A DNA stretch of 64,000 bases, taken from Oscillospiraceae bacterium. GTDB taxonomy: Bacteria; Bacillota; Clostridia; Oscillospirales; Oscillospiraceae. The stretch's first letter is position 1. Each line of letters begins with the position of its first letter. Shown here one piece after another: positions 51,673 to 60,291 of this stretch. The notes under the pieces are model-generated. The model was not told where the DNA came from. It did not search any database and was given only the letters and a program-made list of their open reading frames with translations. A program made the position numbers and the translations under genes. The stretch covers positions 1 through 64,000 of the forward strand of contig SVKZ01000001.1 of NCBI GenBank assembly GCA_015068165.1, given 5' to 3'.

Positions 51673-52572
51673 ATGATATTAGAACTTAAAAACATAGAAA
51701 AGTCCTTTGGTGAAAAGAAAGTCCTCACCGGAGTAACATTCAAAGCTGAAGGAGGGAAAGCCTTCGGTCTTCTCGGCAGAAACGGCGCCGGCAAAACCAC
51801 GTCTATCCGTATTTTAATGGATGTGTTTCCCGCGAACAGCGGGGAGGTGTTAATTGACGGTCAGCCTATCGACTACAACAAAATCGGTATCGGCTATCTT
51901 CCTGAAGAAAGAGGTCTATATCCGAAAAAAGTCATCATTGATCAGCTAACTTATTTTGCAGAGCTGAAAGGTATGAGCCGTAAAGCAGCCGTGGAATCCA
52001 TCGACTATTGGCTTGAACGACTCGGCATGGCCGAGTACCGCAACAAGCGACTCGATACACTTTCCAAAGGCAATCAGCAAAAGATCCAGCTTATTACAGC
52101 TCTTGCCCACAACCCCGACATCATTATTCTTGACGAGCCATTTTCAGGTCTTGACCCCGTGAATGCAATGCTCTTAAAGGATGTAGTTAAAGAGCAAATC
52201 GCAAAAGGAAAGATCGTTCTGTTCTCCAGCCATCAGATGAGCTACATAGAAGAGTTCTGTGACAGCATTGCTATCCTAAATAACGGTGTTGTTGCACTTC
52301 ACGGTGATTTGCACGACATCAAGCGTGACTATCCCAGAGACCGTTTGGTTGTAAAAACAGAAGTGCCAGAAGCAATCATTGCTGATTTTGGATCTTCCTG
52401 CACGGTTATGGAAAGCGGCGACTTGTTGATCCGCTTGGCAGATTCTTCTGAAAAGAAAGCTACTATGACTCGTCTTGTAGAAAACTATGATATTGATGAG
52501 GTAAAGGTATTTGAACCTTCTCTCAATGATATTTTCGTAGAACACGCAGGCAATGCCACAGTGGAGGTCTAA
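51673..52572 (+). CDS. ABC exporter ATP-binding protein (NatA-like)
   Basis: 299 aa. Walker A GLLGRNGAGKTTSIRIL, signature LSKGNQQKIQLI (LSKGN in place of LSGGQ, usual for this branch), Walker B IIILDEPFSGLDPVN and switch SSHQM. The C-terminal 80 residues form the DUF4162 domain of NatA/YhaQ-type ATPases. ATG 51673 has TGGAGGAAATGG upstream; the track start 51634 does not. The permease follows after 3 nt. Confidence 0.93.
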   Translation: MILELKNIEKSFGEKKVLTGVTFKAEGGKAFGLLGRNGAGKTTSIRILMDVFPANSGEVLIDGQPIDYNKIGIGYLPEERGLYPKKVIIDQLTYFAELKGMSRKAAVESIDYWLERLGMAEYRNKRLDTLSKGNQQKIQLITALAHNPDIIILDEPFSGLDPVNAMLLKDVVKEQIAKGKIVLFSSHQMSYIEEFCDSIAILNNGVVALHGDLHDIKRDYPRDRLVVKTEVPEAIIADFGSSCTVMESGDLLIRLADSSEKKATMTRLVENYDIDEVKVFEPSLNDIFVEHAGNATVEV

Positions 52573-52575
52573 GCT

Positions 52576-53817
52576 ATGAAACAATTTAGAAAAATACTTA
52601 AATTCGAACTCAATAATTATGCTAAAAACAAGGCGTTTGTTGGTGTAACTATCTTTTTGATGGTGGTAATCGCTATCGTTATGTTCTTCCCTCGGATTAT
52701 TGCCTTGTTTGAATCAGGCGACATCTCTGATACCACAGCTGACCTTCCCGTTATGCTTGTAAAAGCAGATGATCCTGCTGGAACGGATATGGTAAGAGAA
52801 ATATTTGCTACATCCTTTACTGACTATGACGTGCAGATTACGGCTGAAGAGATCAGCGTGATCAAGAATAAAATTACTTCCGGTGATGTGCAGTGCGCTT
52901 TTGTAATGAACGGGGCTACCTCATTTACATATTACGTTGATGATCTTTCTATGTACGATATGAACCCCGATATTGCAACCGGTGTCCTGCAGCAGATCTA
53001 TCAAATGAACGCAATGATCAACGGCGGTATGTCTCCTGAAGATGCTGCGGGTGTTATGAGTATTCAAATTGATGGTGAGGTGGAAAGTCTCGGAAAAGAT
53101 CAGATGCAAAACTTCTTCTACACATACATTATGATTTTTGCTCTGTATATGGTCATTCTGCTTTACGGTCAGATGGTTGCAATGAGTGTTGCGGCCGAAA
53201 AAAGCTCTCGTGCTATGGAGTTGCTTATTACCAGTGCCAAGCCAATCAATATGATGTTTGGTAAAGTTTTAGCGGCTTGTATGGCAGGTCTTATTCAGCT
53301 TGTTGCCATCTTCGGCTCGGCACTTGTGTTTTACAATGTGAACAAGTCCTATTGGGGCGATAACGGAATTATTGATTCCATCTTTAATATTCCGCCAGAG
53401 TTGTTTGTATATATGCTCGTTTTCTTCCTGCTTGGCTTTTTGATCTATGCATTTCTCTACGGCGCAATTTCCTCCACAGTTTCAAAACTGGAGGATATCA
53501 ATACCGCCGTTCAGCCTGTAACATTCCTGTTTTTGTTCGGCTTTATGGTAGTTATGTTCTCGATGGGCAGCGGAAATGTGGACAATTTACTTATGCAGGT
53601 TTCTTCCTACATTCCGTTCACCTCACCGATGGCAATGTTCACAAGAATCGCTATGAGCACTGTGCCTTGGTATGAGATTGCAATTTCTATCTGTATTTTA
53701 GTTGCCTCCACCTTTGGTATTGGTATATTGTCCGCAAAGATCTACCGTGTTGGTGTTCTTATGTATGGTACTTCACCTAAAATTGGTAATATCATCAAAG
53801 CTGTCTGGAAAGCGTAA
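52576..53817 (+). CDS. ABC exporter permease (NatB/YhaP-like)
   Basis: 413 aa. One N-terminal span, a large extracytoplasmic domain of about 130 residues, then five or six C-terminal spans beginning NFFYTYIMIFALYMVILLYGQ with VAAEKSSRAMELLITSAKP. This is the ABC2_membrane_3 layout of sodium/drug efflux permeases such as NatB. It pairs with the upstream ATPase. Substrate not assignable. Confidence 0.9.
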   Translation: MKQFRKILKFELNNYAKNKAFVGVTIFLMVVIAIVMFFPRIIALFESGDISDTTADLPVMLVKADDPAGTDMVREIFATSFTDYDVQITAEEISVIKNKITSGDVQCAFVMNGATSFTYYVDDLSMYDMNPDIATGVLQQIYQMNAMINGGMSPEDAAGVMSIQIDGEVESLGKDQMQNFFYTYIMIFALYMVILLYGQMVAMSVAAEKSSRAMELLITSAKPINMMFGKVLAACMAGLIQLVAIFGSALVFYNVNKSYWGDNGIIDSIFNIPPELFVYMLVFFLLGFLIYAFLYGAISSTVSKLEDINTAVQPVTFLFLFGFMVVMFSMGSGNVDNLLMQVSSYIPFTSPMAMFTRIAMSTVPWYEIAISICILVASTFGIGILSAKIYRVGVLMYGTSPKIGNIIKAVWKA

Positions 53818-53829
53818 AGCATCGTACTC

Positions 53830-53858
53830 AAAGGCATCGCTTCGGCGGTGCCTTTGCT
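53830..53858 (+). terminator. probable terminator after the NatB-like permease
   Basis: Stem AAAGGCATCGC, UUCG loop, GCGGTGCCTTT (one T.G pair); only a short T run follows. Confidence 0.65.
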
Positions 53859-53879
53859 TATGTCGAAATAATGTGTTAT

Positions 53880-54060
53880 TCCAGCATTCGATCTCACGAA
53901 TATTTATCCGCAGAATATAGGTGTATGAGATATTTGGGAGATACTCCCGTATGGCAGGTAACCCGATTCGCATACACTACGCCTTCCCGCACCCCGTACA
54001 GGAGGCGTCCCTGTATTCAAAGTTCGTGCATACCCGGCATCAAAAATGTATGAAAAGTAA
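53880..54060. other. unexplained structured intergenic segment
   Basis: No convincing gene lies between the ABC exporter and the deacetylase. The segment has several local stems. GTGTATG (53921-53927) pairs with CATACAC (53971-53977) and encloses GGGAG-ATA-CTCCC. CGCCTTCC (53980-53987) pairs with GGAGGCG (54001-54007) with one bulge. It could be a small RNA, a repeat or a remnant; I cannot name it. Confidence 0.4.
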
Positions 54061-54090
54061 TAACCGGAAGGTTTTGATACCTTCCGGTTA
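54061..54090 (-). terminator. probable terminator of the polysaccharide deacetylase gene
   Basis: Perfect 11-bp stem TAACCGGAAGG / CCTTCCGGTTA with an 8-nt loop; on the minus strand it is followed by TTACTTTTC. Confidence 0.6.
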
Positions 54091-54151
54091 CATATCACAT
54101 ACTAATTATTCGTTAAGAATATCGCGGAAATTCTGTGGGCAGCTAAATTTA

Positions 54152-55669
54152 TTAGACCTGAGGAACAGGGCAGGGACGGGCAGAATCAAAGGCTGCGCTT
54201 ACTTTTTTCTCAACAAGTACATTGTTGCCATTTTCGTCCTTTTCGTAGTACTTAATGGTCTTGGTGCCCATCAAATCGTCCAGCTTATAGGGATGATACC
54301 ACATCCGGTAACCATCCACATTTCTACGACCGCCGCGGTAATAATTCTCACCCATTTGCACCCAATAGTCGCTACTGTTTACATTGAAGAAATAGCGGTA
54401 GCCATCCTCATAAAGGGCTTTGAATTTTGCGTTATCAAAGGTATAGCGCTCGTTTCCGGCAATGTCGCCTCCGTGGGGGTAGATGATAATATCACAATCT
54501 CCCACAATAGGCTGCACCGTGTTCTCCCATTTTGTGGAGTCATTCTCAACACGGTCGGCAGTGATATTGCTATAGTTGGGATGTCCGTAAGAGTGGCTGG
54601 CGATAATCCAGCCGTTGTCCTTCAGGCATTGGGCAACTGCTTTTGCGTCGGCAACCTCTTTTGCATAGGCTTCTGCACCCATATTAGGCTCATAGGTAGG
54701 CTTTGTCCGGTAACCGAACACACCTTCGTAACCTGTTAAAGCCAACACTGCGCGGGCACCCTGGTAGGCAAAATCAGGATGCTCCTGAATAAATGCTTCC
54801 AGAATGGGTACAAGGTCATATTCGCCGACAAGAATGTTGCCGTTGGTATCCATATATTCGCAGGTCGGCTTTCCGTCCTCGCCGATGATGATTCTGTGTG
54901 CAAAACCATCACCACGGGTAGTGGCATAGACAGGCGTGTAGTTAATGCCTGCGTTAGAGTCGGCAATCATATAACCGTAGTAGTTAACATCGTCCTGACT
55001 CATAATGAAGGGCTTTTTGCCCTCGGGGAGATAGATATCGCCTTCCACAAACTTTGCATTTCCGTTTTCGTCAATGACTTCCTGGGCAACCTGATAAGGG
55101 GTAACCAGAACGAAACCGCGCTCGTACATAGACTCCAGAAGGAACTTGAACTCGTCGACCGTGGTCATCCATTGGTTGTAACCGCCCTTTTGGAAACTAC
55201 CCTTGCCAAAGGCGCGGTCGGTATCCACGATTAAGGAGTGGAAGAAAATATGGGTGATGGTGTTCATCTTGGTATAACGGCTGCACTTTGCCTTATCTGC
55301 CTGATACTGGGCGATTTTATCGGCAATAGCAGATACTCTGTCTTTGTGTTCAAAATCTGCAAGCAGAGCAATGGCTTTATCGTAATCATAACCTGCGGCC
55401 AACAGGTCAGCTTCGGCGATCAGCTTTTCTGCCTGTGCTTCTACTTCAGCCTGGGGAACGGTAGGGGGCTGGGTGGGGGGATCCGTGGGGGGATCGGTGG
55501 GTAAGGTTGTCTCCTGTGTCGGATTAGACGCAGGCGGGAAAATTGGGCCAAAGAGTTTCTCAAAGCCGCCATTGCAACCAACAACAAGGCAGGCGATCAG
55601 CAGTACCAAAATCAACCCAAGACCCACAGGGACAATATATTTCTCAAAGGAACTTTTCTTTTCAGACAT
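54152..55669 (-). CDS. membrane-anchored polysaccharide-deacetylase-like protein
   Basis: 505 aa. An N-terminal span (about residues 12-32) ends VVGC, followed by a Thr/Pro repeat spacer (TDPPTDPPTQPPT), a short helical region and a deacetylase-like domain. Metal-site candidates are the SQDDVNYYG aspartates and the HSYGH histidines (NodB HxxxH pattern). The first motif differs from the usual TFDDG, so activity on peptidoglycan or another glycan is plausible but unproven. RBS AAGGAGG in front of ATG 55669. It appears to be its own transcript, outside the upstream ireB unit terminator. Confidence 0.8.
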   Translation of the reverse strand: MSEKKSSFEKYIVPVGLGLILVLLIACLVVGCNGGFEKLFGPIFPPASNPTQETTLPTDPPTDPPTQPPTVPQAEVEAQAEKLIAEADLLAAGYDYDKAIALLADFEHKDRVSAIADKIAQYQADKAKCSRYTKMNTITHIFFHSLIVDTDRAFGKGSFQKGGYNQWMTTVDEFKFLLESMYERGFVLVTPYQVAQEVIDENGNAKFVEGDIYLPEGKKPFIMSQDDVNYYGYMIADSNAGINYTPVYATTRGDGFAHRIIIGEDGKPTCEYMDTNGNILVGEYDLVPILEAFIQEHPDFAYQGARAVLALTGYEGVFGYRTKPTYEPNMGAEAYAKEVADAKAVAQCLKDNGWIIASHSYGHPNYSNITADRVENDSTKWENTVQPIVGDCDIIIYPHGGDIAGNERYTFDNAKFKALYEDGYRYFFNVNSSDYWVQMGENYYRGGRRNVDGYRMWYHPYKLDDLMGTKTIKYYEKDENGNNVLVEKKVSAAFDSARPCPVPQV

Positions 55670-55736
55670 TGCATTAACCTCCTTAGGTGTTTTAGATTAT
55701 TATACCACGGGGGTGTTGAATTGCAAGTGGAAAACA

Positions 55737-55772
55737 TAAAAAAATTGCGCCAGCCACTAAAAGCCGGCGCAA
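55737..55772 (-). terminator. terminator after the ireB two-gene unit
   Basis: On the minus strand TTGCGCCGGCT, loop, GGCTGGCGCAA then TTTTTTT, a few nt after the stop of the 96-aa gene. Confidence 0.8.
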
Positions 55773-55776
55773 AAAT

Positions 55777-56067
55777 TCATTTTCCTGCAAGGGCTCTTTC
55801 CAGCCATACACAGCCAAAATCCAATGCTGTAAAAAGACCCTCTTTTTCGCCCTTTTTAACGATGCGGTCTCTGGGCTTTGCCGCAGGATCTGTCAGCTGA
55901 AGCTGGACAGACACACGCTTTGCGATTTCCTCGCCACCAACATTTTCTGTCTCCAAAATCTGAAGCATTACAATGTGGGAATCTGCCATAGAGCCGTAGT
56001 AAATCATATTATCCTTCCGCATAAGGGGATGCCCCTTATAGGTCAAGACCTTCTTTTCTTCGGACAT
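55777..56067 (-). CDS. conserved small protein of unknown function
   Basis: 96 aa from ATG 56067, which follows GAGGAGG; the track start 56109 has no ribosome site. The sequence YKGHPLMRKDNMIYYGSMAD, then VVMLQIL-like beta strands and the C-terminal ALDFGCVWLERAL, resembles a small clostridial family I recall only as uncharacterised. It is soluble, without signal or motifs for catalysis. It lies 57 nt behind ireB and before a terminator, so the two probably form one transcript. Confidence 0.7.
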   Translation of the reverse strand: MSEEKKVLTYKGHPLMRKDNMIYYGSMADSHIVMLQILETENVGGEEIAKRVSVQLQLTDPAAKPRDRIVKKGEKEGLFTALDFGCVWLERALAGK

Positions 56068-56124
56068 AATAACCTCCTCAAAATTGGTAGGAGGCTTCTG
56101 CGGTGGCAAAAGCCTCCCTTAAAA

Positions 56125-56376
56125 TCAGGACTTATCAGACAGATAGCTCTGCACCAATGTACGCAGAAGCTCGTCCCGGTCAATCTTGCAGATCAGGCTG
56201 CGGGCATTCTGATAGTTGGTGATATAGGTGGGATCCTCCGTGAGAAGATAACCCACAATCTGATTGATAGGATTGTAACCTTTTTCGCTCAAGGCGTCAA
56301 AAACGCATTGGAGGATCAAACGCATATTTTCCTTATCATCACTGGGGACAGTAAATTTAATTGTATGTTCCGTCAA
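56125..56376 (-). CDS. ireB: IreB-family regulatory phosphoprotein
   Basis: 83 aa. EKGYNPINQIVGYLLTEDPTYITNYQNARSLICKIDRDELL is the IreB (DUF965) signature. In Enterococcus the protein is phosphorylated by the PASTA kinase IreK and tunes cell-wall stress resistance. Translation starts at TTG 56376, with AAGGAGG nearby. The kinase is not in the window. Confidence 0.93.
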   Translation of the reverse strand: MTEHTIKFTVPSDDKENMRLILQCVFDALSEKGYNPINQIVGYLLTEDPTYITNYQNARSLICKIDRDELLRTLVQSYLSDKS

Positions 56377-56461
56377 GACGCAGACCTCCTTGAGTAGCTT
56401 TTTCGTTATTATATCTTATTTTCGGCAGAGTGTAAAGGGCTAAACGAAAAATATTTTGAAA

Positions 56462-57457
56462 TTATCGCAGAATTGCACCAAGTTCCTTCTGCAGGGCATC
56501 AAGGACGCAGGTAACAACCTTTTCAGAATCGGCATCTGTGAGAGTGCGATCATCTGCACGAAGAGAGAGGGAGAATGCCATACTCTTTTTCCCTTCAGGG
56601 ATGTTAGCACCTCGGTAAATGTCAAAAAGGGCAATGCTCCGCAGTAGTTTCCCTGCAGCCTTTTCCATAACAGCTTCTGCTTGGGCAACAGTGATGGCAT
56701 CATCGCAAATAATGGCCAGGTCTCTTGTAACAGTGGGGAATTTGGGCAGAGGCGTATAGGTGGGTTCAGGAAGCTTGAGATCCATCAGGGCCTCCATATT
56801 AACTTCTGCGCAGTAAACCGGGCAGCCCATATCGTAGTTTTCTGCGACTAAGGGATGGATTTGACCAATATAACCTACTGCAATACCGTCAATGGTAATT
56901 TCCGCACAGCGACCGGGATGGTAGCTGGGATTATCCTTGACAGCAGTGTAAGAAGCCTTTTTAACGCGCAGAGCGGAGAAAATGCCCTCCAGTTCACCTT
57001 TTACGGAGAAGAAATCTGCGTTCTGACCGTAACTGCCGAGTACAAGGATCTTCGGCTCGTTGGGCTGAAGCTGACCTGCTACCGGAAGATAGATTTTGGC
57101 AAGTTCATAAAGCTTAACATCCTTGTTGCGGTATGCCATATTCCGGGAGAGAATGTCAAGCATAGAGGGCAGTGCTGTGGTACGCATTACAGAGGTGTCC
57201 TCGCCGAGGGGATTCTGGATACGCATCGGATTACGCAGAGCACTATTCTCAGGAAGCCGGATGCGGTCGAAAATCTCGGGCGAAACGAAGGAATAGGTGA
57301 TGATTTCGTTGTAACCGAGGGCACGGCAGGCGTTGCCGCAGGCACTTTCAAAGAGCATTTTGGGGGAATAGCCGCCCTTTGCCGCCATTTTCAGCTGGGT
57401 GGTGGGGATTTCGTTATAGCCGAAGGAACGGCCAACCTCTTCCGCAATGTCAGCCAT
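56462..57457 (-). CDS. pheT: phenylalanyl-tRNA synthetase beta subunit, C-terminal part (frameshifted pheT)
   Basis: 331 aa covering the end of PheT: MADIAEEVGRSFGYNEIP, the catalytic-like core module and the anticodon-binding FDX-ACB domain at the C-terminus (YTPLPKFPTVTRDLAIICDD onward). It is in the -1 frame relative to the N-terminal part. The residues just upstream in this frame (LRPDLNL) continue the family motif VPSxRPDL broken in the other frame. The ATG at 57457 overlaps the TGA of the first part (TGATG), so re-initiation is formally possible, but it is not a natural domain boundary. Confidence 0.85.
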   Translation of the reverse strand: MADIAEEVGRSFGYNEIPTTQLKMAAKGGYSPKMLFESACGNACRALGYNEIITYSFVSPEIFDRIRLPENSALRNPMRIQNPLGEDTSVMRTTALPSMLDILSRNMAYRNKDVKLYELAKIYLPVAGQLQPNEPKILVLGSYGQNADFFSVKGELEGIFSALRVKKASYTAVKDNPSYHPGRCAEITIDGIAVGYIGQIHPLVAENYDMGCPVYCAEVNMEALMDLKLPEPTYTPLPKFPTVTRDLAIICDDAITVAQAEAVMEKAAGKLLRSIALFDIYRGANIPEGKKSMAFSLSLRADDRTLTDADSEKVVTCVLDALQKELGAILR

Positions 57458-58845
57458 CAGATTAAGGTCAGGACGCAGGAGGGTACCTGAATATCATCTC
57501 CGTCCACAGGCACTTCCAGCAAAGCAAGGTATTTTACCATATCTTCCCGGGAAATATCTGTACCAAGTAGCGCATTGATTTTCTCAGGCTCAAGCTTGAC
57601 GGTTTTAGGGGCGGGAACGTAGTTGATGATGTCAACCATACCGTCCATTACATCACCGCAACCGAGGAGCTCTACAAGCTCACAGGCGCGCTCTACAGCA
57701 GGAACGGTCATCATCGGGTCGATGTTCTTTTCAAATTTACCGGAGGCGTCGGTTCGCATACCCAGCGCTAAGGCGGTTTTGCGGATAGAAGTGCCGTCAA
57801 AGTTTGCAGATTCAAATACGACAGTTACGGTATCGTCAACGATCTCTGAATTTTCACCACCCATAATGCCGGCAAGACCGATGGGACGGTTTTCATCTGC
57901 AATGACAAGCATACCGGCATTCAAGGAACGCACATTGCCGTCCAGAGTTGTCAGGGTTTCGCCCTCTTCTGCCTCGCGAACAATGATCTTACCGGAGTTG
58001 ACGTACCGGTAATCAAAGGCGTGCATCGGCTGACCATACTCAAGCATAATATAGTTGGTAATATCGACTATGTTATTGATAGGACGCACGCCGTTGGCAC
58101 GGAGGCGCTGACGCATCCACTTGGGGGAAGGACCGATCTTTACATTGGTTACCATTCTTGCGGTATAGCGATTGCACAGCGCTTCTGCTGGTACTTCAAT
58201 GTCCAGCATATCGTACATAGAGCCAGCATTGCTACCGTTTACCGCAGGGGTGTGATGCTTCATGGGCAGACCGAAAGCAGCAGCGGATTCCCGGGCCAGA
58301 CCGATGATAGAGTAGCAGTCGGGACGGTTGTTGGTAATCTCAAAATCAACCACAGTATCGTCATTTCCAATGACGGTATTGATATCATCGCCGGGCTTGC
58401 AATCTTCCTCAATAATCCAAATACCGTCCTCGATGGCATAGGGGAAATCACCAAGGGTAAGATTCAGCTCTTTCAGAGAGCAAAGCATACCGCAGGAAAC
58501 CTCGCCGCGGAGTTTGCCTTTTGTGATATGGATGCCGCCGGGCAGATAGGAGTTGTGCAAGGCGGCGGGAACAAGATCGCCTTCCTTCACATTTTGCGCG
58601 CCGGTAACGATCTGCACAGGCTCGTCCTTACCCACATCTACCTGACAGACCCACATATGATCAGAATTTTCGTGGCGAACAATGGACAGGATTTTACCCA
58701 CAACCACATTGCGGATTTCGCTGTCCAGCCGCTCGTATGTCTCGACCTTCTGGCCGAAAACGGTAAGTGTATCTACAAATTCTTTATCAGAAATGTGAGA
58801 CAGGTCAACAAATTCTTCGTTGATCCATTTTCTGTTAATCTTCAT
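57457..58845 (-). CDS. pheT: phenylalanyl-tRNA synthetase beta subunit, N-terminal part (frameshifted pheT)
   Basis: 462 aa, beginning MKINRKWINEEFVDLSHISD with the tRNA-binding OB domain (VVVGKILSIVRHENSDHMWVCQVDVG) followed by the B3/B4 editing domain and the B5 start. It runs in frame to VPVDGDDIQVPS and then reads CVLTLI-stop. Joined to the downstream piece by a -1 shift, the total is about 795 aa, the normal PheT length, so a single missing nucleotide near 57478 explains the break. RBS GGAGGTTCTAC; pheS lies 12 nt upstream. Confidence 0.9.
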   Translation of the reverse strand: MKINRKWINEEFVDLSHISDKEFVDTLTVFGQKVETYERLDSEIRNVVVGKILSIVRHENSDHMWVCQVDVGKDEPVQIVTGAQNVKEGDLVPAALHNSYLPGGIHITKGKLRGEVSCGMLCSLKELNLTLGDFPYAIEDGIWIIEEDCKPGDDINTVIGNDDTVVDFEITNNRPDCYSIIGLARESAAAFGLPMKHHTPAVNGSNAGSMYDMLDIEVPAEALCNRYTARMVTNVKIGPSPKWMRQRLRANGVRPINNIVDITNYIMLEYGQPMHAFDYRYVNSGKIIVREAEEGETLTTLDGNVRSLNAGMLVIADENRPIGLAGIMGGENSEIVDDTVTVVFESANFDGTSIRKTALALGMRTDASGKFEKNIDPMMTVPAVERACELVELLGCGDVMDGMVDIINYVPAPKTVKLEPEKINALLGTDISREDMVKYLALLEVPVDGDDIQVPSCVLTLI

Positions 58846-58857
58846 AGTAGAACCTCC

Positions 58858-59901
58858 TTAGAACTGGTTCAGGAAACGAACGTCGTTGTCGAAAATCAGG
58901 CGTAGGTCGTTGATCTTTCTGCGGCCCATTGCCATTCTCTCAAGACCCATACCAAAGGCAAAGCCCGAGTACTTCTCGGGGTCAATGCCGCAGCCTTCCA
59001 GAACCTTGGGATGAACCATACCGGCACCCAACAGCTCAATCCAGCCTTCTCCGTGGCAGGTGGAACAGACTTGACCGTCAACCTCACCGGTGCCGTGGCA
59101 CTTGTGGCACTGCATATCCATTTCGCAACTGGGTTCTGTAAAGGGGAAGTGGTGAGGACGGAAGCGCATCTGAGCATCTTCGCCATAGAGGCTTCTCATT
59201 AGGGTGATCAGTGCGGCTTTTAGGTTACCCATTGTGATATGTTCATCAATCACAAGCCCCTCAATTTGGTGGAACATAGGGGAGTGGGTTGCATCCGCTT
59301 CGTCTTTACGGTACACACGGCCGGGAGCCAAAATGCAGATAGGGGGCTTTGCGTTCTCCATTGCACGGATTTGCATCGGGCTGGTCTGGGTGCGAAGCAG
59401 AAGGGAGTCGTCATCGGTAAAATAGAAGGTATCGGAGCGGTCCCGGGCAGGGTGTCCCTCCTCGGTATTCAGACGTGTGAAATTATATTCAGCAAGTTCA
59501 ACCTCGGGACCCTCAATGATCGTATAACCGCGGCTGACAAACAAAGCTTTAATCTCCTGAAGAACCTGATTCATAGGATGTTCCTTGCCCATAATCACAG
59601 GGGTTCCGGGTATAGTAACATCCAAGCTTTCTTCCGCGAGCTTTTTCTCAAGAACTGCTGCATTTACGGCAGCCTTTCTTTCTTCCAATTTAATTTCGAT
59701 CTCATTTCGGACAGCATTAGCAACCTGACCCATAACGGGGCGTTCCTCCGGTGTCAGCTTGCCCATCAGTTTTAGTACTGCGGTAAGTTCACCTTTTTTT
59801 CCAAGGTATTTTATACGAAGATCTTCAAGAACTGCAGGGGAATCTGCCTCGTTCAGCGCAGCAATCGCCTGTTGGCGGATGTGCTCTAACTGTTGTTTCA
59901 T
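58858..59901 (-). CDS. pheS: phenylalanyl-tRNA synthetase alpha subunit
   Basis: 347-aa class II synthetase. N-terminal coiled coil (1-90), motif 2 region SPMQIRAMENAKPPICILAPGRVYRKDEADATHSPMFHQIEG, and motif 3 GFAFGMGLERMAM. Between them it has a zinc-knuckle-like insert with two pairs of cysteines (CHKCHGTGEVDGQVCSTCHGEGW), longer than the Cys cluster usually seen in Firmicutes PheS. It charges tRNA-Phe together with PheT and is controlled by a Phe T-box. Confidence 0.97.
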   Translation of the reverse strand: MKQQLEHIRQQAIAALNEADSPAVLEDLRIKYLGKKGELTAVLKLMGKLTPEERPVMGQVANAVRNEIEIKLEERKAAVNAAVLEKKLAEESLDVTIPGTPVIMGKEHPMNQVLQEIKALFVSRGYTIIEGPEVELAEYNFTRLNTEEGHPARDRSDTFYFTDDDSLLLRTQTSPMQIRAMENAKPPICILAPGRVYRKDEADATHSPMFHQIEGLVIDEHITMGNLKAALITLMRSLYGEDAQMRFRPHHFPFTEPSCEMDMQCHKCHGTGEVDGQVCSTCHGEGWIELLGAGMVHPKVLEGCGIDPEKYSGFAFGMGLERMAMGRRKINDLRLIFDNDVRFLNQF

Positions 59902-59923
59902 AGTAATTCTCCTTCCAAATAAT

Positions 59924-59956
59924 AAAAAACACCTTCATCCCGGTTCGGGACGAAGG
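59924..59956 (-). terminator. T-box terminator before pheS
   Basis: On the minus strand CCTTCGTCCCG, AAC loop, CGGGATGAAGG, then TGTTTTTTA. Confidence 0.9.
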
Positions 59957-60180
59957 ATAACCTCCGCGGTACCACCCGCAATTCGCCGTATGGCGCAGCT
60001 CATCGGTGCAAACACACCTGCGATTTTTAACGGAATCACCCGACGCACCCTACTGAAAGTTCAGGTGAGCAACTCGTGGGGGAAAGCCCGTTGCTGCACG
60101 TAAGCGGTTTCCACCATCCCGCTCTCTCTATGATTACGCAAACCAGCAAAAGACAACCCAGTCAATGCATTTATCTATTT
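59957..60180 (-). promoter_or_regulatory. T-box leader, Phe specifier (TTC)
   Basis: T-box sequence GGGTGGTACCGCGG (minus strand, about 59963-59977). Stem I has the AGAGAGCGGG motif and a TTC specifier followed by A at 60055-60057, matching pheST. Boundaries approximate. Confidence 0.88.
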
Positions 60181-60187
60181 CTGATTA

Positions 60188-60216
60188 AGAATAACACATA
60201 AATTTTGAAAAGGCAA
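60188..60216 (-). promoter_or_regulatory. promoter of pheST
   Basis: On the minus strand TTGCCT, 17 nt, TATTCT, just upstream of the T-box leader. Confidence 0.65.
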
Positions 60217-60291
60217 GTGTTTATTTACGTATAAGTGCACTATTTTTCGAATAAAAATGTTACCAAGACACTTAACTTAGGGAGGAAATTT

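Noticed and set aside
51485-51676. 63-aa ORF across the nested inverted repeats.
   Set aside because: No ribosome site; frame runs through a hairpin terminator and into the real ABC ATPase ribosome site.
53904-54098. Minus-strand 64-aa ORF in the gap after the deacetylase.
   Set aside because: No Shine-Dalgarno and composition unlike a protein; the segment is better described as a structured intergenic region.
53921-54739. Plus-strand 272-aa ORF in the track.
   Set aside because: Mostly antisense to the polysaccharide deacetylase gene, no ribosome site, no recognisable protein features.
58021-58905. Plus-strand 294-aa ORF in the track.
   Set aside because: Antisense shadow of pheT and pheS.
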